This document shows, in pieces, positions 37,875-44,449 of a stretch of 64,000 nt of DNA (its first letter is position 1; each line of letters begins with the position of its first letter). A program made the translations under genes and the position numbers. The notes under the pieces are model-generated. The model was not told the DNA's origin. It saw only the letters and a program-made list of their open reading frames with translations, and made no database searches. Source of the stretch: CAMDMI01 sp036759185 (lineage in GTDB: Bacteria; Bacteroidota; Bacteroidia; Cytophagales; Flexibacteraceae); NCBI GenBank assembly GCA_036759185.1, contig DAIOVD010000002.1, positions 1 through 64,000 of the forward strand, read 5' to 3'.

Positions 37875-38266
37875 GTTTTACAGACAGGTAAAAGGACGGT
37901 TTCGTGATCAATCGAACCACTTCAATCCTGACCAAATCAACAGAAAACTTTTTACTCAACTCCTTCTTTTCAATTCCAGCCATGAATTCTAATACGAATC
38001 TTCCGGACAGACCATACAATGGCTGGAACCTAATGAAGTCCATCCCGAAGAAAAATATGGATTGCAGTATTCTCCCGATGTAAAACCGGGACAAGTGCTG
38101 TGGCCAAGAAGACCTTTTAGGCATCAAATGCAGCTTGTTCAAAATCAGACTCGTTTTAACCGCAGAGTAACACGGAGAGAAATACAAGAGAATCGCTGAG
38201 TATTTCAAATTGAAAGAAGTGTTTTATGATTGGCAACATTGTTTTTGCTTAACTAAACGACATTGA
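37875..38266. other. Intergenic stretch with short dispersed repeats
   Basis: No convincing gene. An element resembling a hairpin, CCCGATGTAAAACCGGGAC (about 38076-38094), is repeated with changes near 39847-39865 (CCTGATGTAAAATCGGGAC). Further on, TTAACCGCAGAGTAACACGG (about 38157-38176) resembles, in inverse orientation, the TTCTCTGCGCTTCTCTGCGG near 39811-39830. These look like members of small intergenic repeat families. Confidence 0.5.
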
Positions 38267-38363
38267 TTTGTAATCACACAATAGAAAACAATCGTTTTGG
38301 TTACAGAATTTGTAATCATGGCACTTGTAATCGAAATGTTGATTACAATGCTCTTGATTACAA
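38267..38363 (+). promoter_or_regulatory. Cluster of GATTACA/TGTAATC palindromic sites upstream of HTH gene A
   Basis: Within 97 bp there are four sites sharing the core TTACA/TGTAA: TTTGTAATCAC at 38267-38277; an imperfect palindrome GGTTACA-5-TGTAATC at 38299-38317; a perfect 8-bp inverted repeat TTGTAATC-8-GATTACAA at 38325-38348; and TTGATTACAA at 38354-38363. They end 45 bp before the ATG of the HTH gene. This looks like an operator array for a dimeric regulator, most simply the adjacent gene's own product. Confidence 0.65.
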
Positions 38364-38408
38364 AATGAATTTTTTGTTTCTTGCCATAGTACATCATTTT
38401 TCATCAGC

Positions 38409-38963
38409 ATGGAAAACATCCCATTACGCAGGCAACTGGGTTTTACCCAGGAAAATTTTGCCATTTACCTCAACGTATCCAAAAGTCTGGTTGCACTGTT
38501 CGAAACCGGTAAACGGAGCTTAAGTGCGGCTGCAAGTCAGCGTTATGTTTCGCTGTTCAATAACTGGAAAGAATTTGAAAAAAACTGGATCCAGTCTCCA
38601 TCAAAACCCATCCCGACAGAACAAGTGAGTGAGGCGAGAGAATTTCTGGAAAAAGAGGTTTTTCGTCTGAGGAATGAAAGGGATAAGGAAATAATCCGGC
38701 AGAATAAATCCGCACAACCCGAAATGGACTACCCAAAAGTACAAGCCTTCCTTCAACAGGAATTCGAAAAGGCAGAATTGGGAAATGAACAACACATTCT
38801 CAAGGGTGTGATTCTTCTAAATGTAGCCAAACAAGCCGAAGTTTCAGGATCGCTGGTGAACAATCTTCAGAAATCTTTGCAGGCACGCTTCCTCGATTTT
38901 CAGATATCAGAATACCAGAAAGAACTGGATCAGCTCGGAAAACAATCTGATTCGCCAGGCTAA
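38409..38963 (+). CDS. HTH/coiled-coil protein A, putative autoregulated regulator
   Basis: A 184-aa protein of no family I can name. Residues about 5-45 form an XRE-like helix-turn-helix (LRRQLGFTQENFAIYLNVS, then KSLVALFETGKRSLSA). The middle (about 70-100) is a charged heptad-rich helix (EAREFLEKEVFRLRNERDKE), and the C-terminal third is again helical. A second gene at 61926-62480 encodes a protein of exactly the same length with the same order of parts and the shared GKR(S/T)L ending of the HTH. Both are preceded by nearly identical palindromes. The upstream site cluster suggests autoregulation. The targets are unknown. Confidence 0.7.
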   Translation: MENIPLRRQLGFTQENFAIYLNVSKSLVALFETGKRSLSAAASQRYVSLFNNWKEFEKNWIQSPSKPIPTEQVSEAREFLEKEVFRLRNERDKEIIRQNKSAQPEMDYPKVQAFLQQEFEKAELGNEQHILKGVILLNVAKQAEVSGSLVNNLQKSLQARFLDFQISEYQKELDQLGKQSDSPG

Positions 38964-39013
38964 TGTCATAGCCTTTACATTCTTTATGCAACAAGCTTAC
39001 TTTCCCCGGCCAA

Positions 39014-39736
39014 TCAGGATTTCAGCCAGTTCAACAGATCGGTGATCATGTCCTGCGTAATGGTGTGCACCGCCGGATATTCGCGGTAATAGGGTTTCAA
39101 CCCCAGTGAAGTCACAAACGAAAGGGCATTTCGTGCCTGCACAACTGCGATCATCGGGTCCTGCGTTCCGTGCGAAATGAAAACCCGGAGAGGTTTGAGT
39201 TTCTCTTTGGGTGCCGTCCGTGTTTTGACTTCGTCCAGCAAACGGCCGCTCAGCACGACAATGCCTTTGAGTAATTCTGGTCGGGTGAGGCCCACGCTGT
39301 ATGACATAATCCCTCCCTGACTAAACCCTCCCAGGTACACCTGTTTCGGATCGACCGGTTCCGTCCTTTTTATTTCTTCGATCAACTGAACCAACTGCAA
39401 ACGACTTTTTTCGGCAACCGCTGCATCGTATACCGGTTTTCCCGACGAAAAATCGACGGGATACCAACTGTAACTGTCTTGTCCCAATGTATAGGGTGCC
39501 CGAACTGATAACACCATCAGGTTGTCTGGCAACTGACCGGCCAGAGAAAACAGATCCTCTTCATTGGAGCCTACGCCATGAAGCAGAATCAGCACCGGTG
39601 ATTTGGCGGATGCTGTTTTGGGCGAATGTTTGAGGTATGACAAACCCGCCTTGGTGGAATGCAGCACCGGTTTCTGGGCCATGAGGGAGAAGGAGAAAAG
39701 GAGGAAGAATAGGAATGGGCATGGTGTGTGAGACAC
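39014..39736 (-). CDS. Exported phospholipase/carboxylesterase-type alpha/beta hydrolase
   Basis: A serine esterase of the YpfH/lysophospholipase-carboxylesterase family. The oxyanion region is LILLHGVGSNEEDL, the nucleophile elbow is GGFSQGGIMS, and the acid and His are in SHGTQDPMI and AVHTITQDM. The start is uncertain. A GTG at 39736 gives a good signal peptide (CPFLFFLLFSFSLMAQ) and 240 aa. An ATG at 39916 overlaps the stop of the upstream gene, but its extra 60 residues come from a stretch of palindromic repeats. MAQK at 39682 would give a cytoplasmic form. Downstream of ygiD, probably co-transcribed. Confidence 0.8.
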   Translation of the reverse strand: MSHTPCPFLFFLLFSFSLMAQKPVLHSTKAGLSYLKHSPKTASAKSPVLILLHGVGSNEEDLFSLAGQLPDNLMVLSVRAPYTLGQDSYSWYPVDFSSGKPVYDAAVAEKSRLQLVQLIEEIKRTEPVDPKQVYLGGFSQGGIMSYSVGLTRPELLKGIVVLSGRLLDEVKTRTAPKEKLKPLRVFISHGTQDPMIAVVQARNALSFVTSLGLKPYYREYPAVHTITQDMITDLLNWLKS

Positions 39737-39779
39737 ACACCATGGGTTTATTTTTAATGTAGCGTGGGACACGCTACAT
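39720..39779. repeat. Two palindromic elements with a GTG-RGA-CAC core
   Basis: 39720-39744 is a perfect inverted repeat with 11-bp arms (CATGGTGTGTG) around AGA. 39757-39779 has 10-bp arms (ATGTAGCGTG) around GGA. Both share the layout arm-GTG-(A/G)GA-CAC-arm. A third, shorter match (GCGTGTG-AGA-CACACG) lies at about 62394-62409 inside HTH gene B. Beyond the second element are further fragments (CTCTGCGCTTCTCTGCGG, CCTGATGTAAAATCGGGAC) that resemble sequences near 38.1 kb. They look like small REP-like families. Confidence 0.7.
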
Positions 39780-39915
39780 GGCGGTGTGGTAAATCTGAAA
39801 ACCAATTTTATTCTCTGCGCTTCTCTGCGGAAAACCTCTGTTCGCTCCTGATGTAAAATCGGGACAGGTCCCACGGTTCCTGACTTTTGGGACGGCATGA
39901 TTTCAGAATGATTCA

Positions 39916-40806
39916 TCAGGCTTTTTCGATTCGCACAGAAGTCATCGACAGAGAACCACCCACCGCTTTGTCGTTGAACAGGGACACTTTATCTTTTTCA
40001 CTCTTGAGCGCCAGTACATAAAGTAGTGGCAGAAAGTGCTCAGGTGTGGGAATCGACAGATCGAAAGGACGGCCCTGAGATTTGAAGTTGATCAGCGATT
40101 TGTGATCGCCATTGAGAATGAACTGGTTCATTTTGTGCCGGGCCTCCAGTGCCCAGTCGAAGCCATAATTATCGGCGTTCAGTTTGTCCCAGGCCACCAT
40201 TCCCAGGTTGTGGATCATGTTGCCGCTTCCGACAATGAGCACACCTTTTTTCCGGAGGGCCGCCAGTTCCCGGGCCAGATCATAGTGATACTGCGGGGGC
40301 TTGGTGTAGTCAATGCTCATTTGAATCACCGGAATATTGGCCTTTGGGTAAAGGTGCATGATCACCGACCAGGCACCGTGGTCAAGTCCCCAACTTTGGT
40401 CGAGACCTACTTCCGTTTTGGTGATGAGGGCCTTGGTTTGCTTCGCCAGTTCGGGACTGCCAGGTGCGGGATACTGTACGTCGAACAGGGCCTTTGGAAA
40501 ACCACCGAAATCGTGAATCGTCGGTGGTTTCCCCATGGCGGTGACAAATGTGCCGCGGGTTTCCCAGTGCGCCGACACACATAAAATGGCAGTCGGCGTG
40601 GGCACTCCTTTGGCGCTGTTCCGGAAACCGGTTACAAATTCATTTTCTTCGATGGCATTCATCGGACTGCCATGCCCCAGAAAAAGGACGGGCATTGTTT
40701 CGGTGCTGCCCATGGGTTCAGTTATCTTACTAAGTTCGTTGAGGTTCATAGCGTTACCAGCAAAAGGGAGCAGGGCCAATGCTTTCAGAAAATCTTTCCT
40801 TTCCAT
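39916..40806 (-). CDS. ygiD: LigB-type extradiol dioxygenase, YgiD (4,5-DOPA dioxygenase) family
   Basis: A 296-aa member of the class III extradiol ring-cleavage dioxygenase family close to plant and bacterial DODA/YgiD. Metal-site blocks: LFLGHGSPMNAI, CVSAHWETRG, and LDHGAWSVI with a conserved His, plus GSGNMIHNLG. These enzymes need a mononuclear metal and can open catechols such as L-DOPA; the physiological substrate in bacteria is unclear. The N-terminus (KDFLKALALLPFAGNAM) resembles a weak signal sequence. The stop overlaps an ATG of the esterase frame (TGATG). Confidence 0.88.
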   Translation of the reverse strand: MERKDFLKALALLPFAGNAMNLNELSKITEPMGSTETMPVLFLGHGSPMNAIEENEFVTGFRNSAKGVPTPTAILCVSAHWETRGTFVTAMGKPPTIHDFGGFPKALFDVQYPAPGSPELAKQTKALITKTEVGLDQSWGLDHGAWSVIMHLYPKANIPVIQMSIDYTKPPQYHYDLARELAALRKKGVLIVGSGNMIHNLGMVAWDKLNADNYGFDWALEARHKMNQFILNGDHKSLINFKSQGRPFDLSIPTPEHFLPLLYVLALKSEKDKVSLFNDKAVGGSLSMTSVRIEKA

Positions 40807-41044
40807 TTGTTTCGTGAATGATCCGGAGCGTTGGTTTGTCTCCTGTAACTCAGGTCAAAACTGAGATTTTGTTGTCAATGATTGGTAACACTAATCGGAA
40901 AATATGTTGTGATATCAGGAAAGGAGATTTTACGTCGTTCCCTTAAGTAGTTTTTTTCAGGTCTCAAAAGAAAGGGGATGTCTAAAAAGTCTCTCAACGC
41001 CAGATCTAATCAACCTGGTATTCAATTAGAACTTTATGTATTTT

Positions 41045-41115
41045 CTATGTGACCTATGTTTCTATGTGGTTAAATGACTCATTTTAAACCACATAGAAAC
41101 ATAGAAGCACATAGG
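41045..41115. repeat. Long imperfect inverted repeat built from CTATGTG units
   Basis: Arms of about 34-35 bp (41045-41078 and 41080-41114) pair almost completely. The central 18 bp of each arm (CTATGTTTCTATGTGGTT) is perfect and the apex is AAATGA-C-TCATTT. CTATGT(G) units recur within the arms and once more to the right at about 41121. The repeat lies in the 383-bp gap (40807-41189) between the AraC gene and ygiD, which otherwise contains no gene. It could form a large hairpin in the AraC 3' untranslated region. Confidence 0.8.
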
Positions 41116-41189
41116 ATTTTTCTATGTGAATATTGATTCTGATCTAAAAAAACAGAGTGTCTCACCTTTTTGGACAGCCACTTTCGGTC

Positions 41190-42032
41190 TTAACGCAAAG
41201 ACATAGAAAGTATCTTCTTCATTTCCTCGCGGAATTCGGAAGGCGTTTGCCCGGATTTCTTTTTAAACACATTGGTGAAATATGATTTCTCGTTGAAGCC
41301 CAGTTCGAAACCGATTTCGGAAATGGTTTTGTCGGAATTGAGAAGCAGGTTTTTGGCCTCGATCAGTTTGCGGGTTTCGATGATTTCGGTGACACTCTGG
41401 TTGAGGATGTTGCGGCAGATGAGGTTGAGATTGCGTGACGACATAAACAGCTTCTCTGCATAGAAATCGACCCCTTCCGGACGGCGGAAGTTTTCTTCCA
41501 GAATACGCAGGAAGTTTTTGAAGGTGATGTTCTGGGTTTTCTGTATGCCTTTTTCGTCGGGCTGGATCTTGCTTCGTTCCGATTCGATCATGGCGAAAAG
41601 GGCTTCCAGCAGGTGGCGGATCACCGAAAAATCGGGAAAAGCCTGTTCCATTTCCAGCGACATCATACTGCAGAGCGAGGCCATCCGCTGGAAGCAGGGC
41701 CCATCGGGCATCGAAAAACCTGCGTGGTCATGGTAGTTGGAATAGAGCTGAAAGGTGGTTTCGGGAATGAACTCACTTTTGAAGCGGATGACCCACATTC
41801 GACACCGTCCGTTGGCAATCTGTGGAAAGACGCGGTGCACTTTCCCTTTGGTTACAAAACTGATAAGAGGTGCTTCGAACCGGGTGGTTTTGAAGTCAAT
41901 GAAATGATCAAGCGTACCTTCCGTTCCGATGATGAGTTCTTCGAAATCGTGGGAGTGCGGCTCATTGGGCATGGCTTCAAGCCGTCGGATTTCGTCCTCG
42001 TCGATGGTAAAAATCCGGAACAGGGGTGTCAT
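41190..42032 (-). CDS. AraC family transcriptional regulator
   Basis: A 280-aa regulator with an N-terminal cupin-like sensing domain (about 1-165, with HSHDFEELIIGTEG) and a C-terminal AraC DNA-binding domain (about 175-275). In the latter the two HTH units are visible: FYAEKLFMSSRNLNLICR and ISEIGFELGFNEKSYFTNVF followed by KKKSGQTPSEFRE. The effector is unknown. It is encoded 383 bp upstream of ygiD and the esterase on the same strand, so those genes are candidate targets. Confidence 0.93.
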   Translation of the reverse strand: MTPLFRIFTIDEDEIRRLEAMPNEPHSHDFEELIIGTEGTLDHFIDFKTTRFEAPLISFVTKGKVHRVFPQIANGRCRMWVIRFKSEFIPETTFQLYSNYHDHAGFSMPDGPCFQRMASLCSMMSLEMEQAFPDFSVIRHLLEALFAMIESERSKIQPDEKGIQKTQNITFKNFLRILEENFRRPEGVDFYAEKLFMSSRNLNLICRNILNQSVTEIIETRKLIEAKNLLLNSDKTISEIGFELGFNEKSYFTNVFKKKSGQTPSEFREEMKKILSMSLR

Positions 42033-42299
42033 AGAGGTGGAGCCGTTGAAAAGAAAGGCAATCTACAAACAGTGGCGGGAAAGTGGCAAATTGAGGTAGT
42101 CTGCAAAAGGTCAAGCATTGACTCTGAATGCAACCTGCCCGAGACTAAGAATAGTAGGTGATGGCGCCATCGGGTATGGTGCGATGGAACGTCGGGTTCT
42201 GCGCCCGGAGCGATTTTTCTCCCGACTCCAAATGACAATCATTAGAACGATGAATGGAGTGGAATGGGCGAAGGGTTTTCCGGCTCACGTAAATTTCTC

Positions 42300-42307
42300 T
42301 AGTTTTG
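42300..42307 (+). promoter_or_regulatory. Bacteroidota -7 box for the PAS protein gene
   Basis: TAGTTTTG matches TAnnTTTG and ends 20 nt before the ATG at 42328, which supports that start rather than the in-frame ATGs further upstream. No TTTG or TTG stands at the expected -33 distance. The 295-bp intergenic region 42033-42327 shows nothing else. Confidence 0.5.
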
Positions 42308-42327
42308 CCTCCCCGTTGAACGATACC

Positions 42328-44322
42328 ATGTCCAATTGGCATGATCTCGCTCAGATTTTTGCACCGTCGCCTGGAATGAATAAACTGACATCTGCTATAT
42401 TTCGCAACCTGATTTCCGGCAAACCGGTTGAGGATCTGTTGGTTGAAGAACTGGAGCAACACTACTGGATGCTGAATCCGGAACATTCGGAATCAAAATG
42501 GTTTCCGGATGCCATCTGGCAAACGATGGGGTACGACCCCGGAATACTGGCAGAAACAGAGAAACAAAAAATCGATTTTATCCATCTGGAAGATCTCGAG
42601 GCCTTCCTTGAACTGGCCAGGACTTCTGCCGAAAACGGTCAGAAAACCTGCGAAAAAACCATCCGGTGCCGTCATAAAAATGGCAGTCAGATCTGGTGGC
42701 ACTGCAAAGCATTCCACTTTACAGGGACAGATCTGATTGGTGGAGATCCCTGGCTGGTGCGCAAAGCGGATATCACAAAAGAAAAGCAGGCTGAAATAAC
42801 CATGAATGTGGCCAACCAGAACCTTCGGAAAATTCTGTTCGGGCTTGGTGACCTTGTCTTTGCTGTGGACAAAAACTTTATTGTGACGCAGTACTACCAG
42901 AACCGTGACAATGAGTTGCTGTTTACGTTGCCTTCACAATTTGTGAACAAACACCTGAAGGAAATGGGACTGGCTGATGAAGACCTGAGGTTATTTATCA
43001 TCACCATCCACGAGTCGAAGGAAGAATCGGTGTCACAGGAACTGGAATTTAAACTGACGGTAAACGACAAAACCGAATACTACACAGCCACGGCCTCTTC
43101 TCTGAAAGACGAACATGGTCAGCTGCTGGAAACCATTTTTATCGCCACCAATGTAACCGAGAAGCGACTGGCTGAAGTGCGGTTGCAGGAGCTTTCTCTG
43201 GTGGGATCCAAAACAACTGACCTTACCATTATCACCGATCCGTTTTGCCGGATTACCTGGGTGAACAAAGCATTTGAAGACCATACCGGCTACAAACTCG
43301 AAGAAATTACGGGGAAAGATCCGGCCAGTTTTCTTCATGGTCCGGAATCAGATCCGGATTCCATCAGCCGTGTGCAGCAAGCCCTGAAAGCGAGGGTTCC
43401 GGTTCAGGATTCGATGGTCAATTATTCCAAGGACGGCCGCAAATACTGGGTGGATTTCCGCATCGATCCTGTTTTCAACGAAGTGGGAATGTGCAGCCAC
43501 TTCATCTCGATCGAACGCGATGTAACGGAGCGAAAAAAGGCAGAGGAAGAACTGGCCAGCACAAGGGCGTTCCTTCTGGAAACCAACCGGGTAGGCAAAG
43601 TAGGAGGCTGGAGTTATGATGTGGCCACCGACAAGGTTTTCTGGACCGAAGTAACCCGTGAAATCCACGAACTGCCGGATGATTTTGAGCCGACGGTTGA
43701 AAAGGTAATCCAGTTTTACAAGGAAGGAGAAAGCCGGCAGAAGTACTTTGAAGTGGGGATGAACGCCATCCGGAATGGAGTGCCCTACGATGTGGAACTG
43801 CAGATTGTGACCGCCAAAGGGAAAGATGTCTGGGTCCGTGCGATTGGCAAAGTCGATTTCAAGGACGGAGTCTGTACCCGCCTGTACGGTACATTTCAGG
43901 ACATCAGCTCATTCAAAAAAGTGGAAGATGAACTGAAGCAATCGACCCTTCGCCTTCAGAATCTGACGAATCATGTGCCGGGTTGTCTGTACCAGTATGA
44001 ATTACTGGAAGACGGCAGTTTTCTGCTTCCATATGTGTCCGAAGGAATCCTGGGATTGTCCGAAATACCGTATGATGAAGTGAGGGAAAATCCGAATCTC
44101 ATATTTGAGCTTATTCACCACGATGATCTGCATCGGGTTCAGTCGGCGATTCAGTCTTCCTACGAAACCATGGAACAATGGCAATGTGATTACCGCATTG
44201 TGACCCGGTCGGGCAAGGAGAAATGGGTGCGGGGAATTTCACGGCCGCAACGATTTGAGTCGGGTGTTTCGTGGTTTGGGTTTTTGCAGGAGATTACTCC
44301 TTCAGTAGCCCATTCTTTTTAG
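42328..44322 (+). CDS. Multi-PAS protein without an output domain
   Basis: A 664-aa protein that appears to consist of five PAS/PAC modules: about 30-155 (IWWHCKAFHFTG ... RKADITKEKQ), 165-280 (LGDLVFAVDKNF ... IATNVTEKRLAE), 290-415 (TIITDPFCRITWVNKAFE ... ISIERDVTERKKAEEEL), 420-530 (GGWSYDVATDKVFWTEV ... GTFQDISSFKKVEDEL) and 545-660. It ends right after the last module. I see no histidine kinase, GGDEF, EAL or HTH domain and no transmembrane segment, so it probably acts through partner proteins, or a kinase lies elsewhere. The start is set by the TAGTTTTG box. Confidence 0.85.
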   Translation: MSNWHDLAQIFAPSPGMNKLTSAIFRNLISGKPVEDLLVEELEQHYWMLNPEHSESKWFPDAIWQTMGYDPGILAETEKQKIDFIHLEDLEAFLELARTSAENGQKTCEKTIRCRHKNGSQIWWHCKAFHFTGTDLIGGDPWLVRKADITKEKQAEITMNVANQNLRKILFGLGDLVFAVDKNFIVTQYYQNRDNELLFTLPSQFVNKHLKEMGLADEDLRLFIITIHESKEESVSQELEFKLTVNDKTEYYTATASSLKDEHGQLLETIFIATNVTEKRLAEVRLQELSLVGSKTTDLTIITDPFCRITWVNKAFEDHTGYKLEEITGKDPASFLHGPESDPDSISRVQQALKARVPVQDSMVNYSKDGRKYWVDFRIDPVFNEVGMCSHFISIERDVTERKKAEEELASTRAFLLETNRVGKVGGWSYDVATDKVFWTEVTREIHELPDDFEPTVEKVIQFYKEGESRQKYFEVGMNAIRNGVPYDVELQIVTAKGKDVWVRAIGKVDFKDGVCTRLYGTFQDISSFKKVEDELKQSTLRLQNLTNHVPGCLYQYELLEDGSFLLPYVSEGILGLSEIPYDEVRENPNLIFELIHHDDLHRVQSAIQSSYETMEQWQCDYRIVTRSGKEKWVRGISRPQRFESGVSWFGFLQEITPSVAHSF

Positions 44323-44449
44323 CCATCGGTCGGACATCAATTCATCGGGATTCCCGCTGAATTTGAGGGAACTGCCTCTTTTATTCTTTCGGGATTGGGT
44401 GTAGGTTTGTCGCCTCTTTTTACTTTCTTACTTTATTTAATTAACCATC

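Noticed and set aside
37846..38208. Minus-strand frame of 120 codons upstream of the DUF6090 gene
   Set aside because: It overlaps the DUF6090 start, its sequence contains intergenic repeat fragments, and its composition does not look like a protein.
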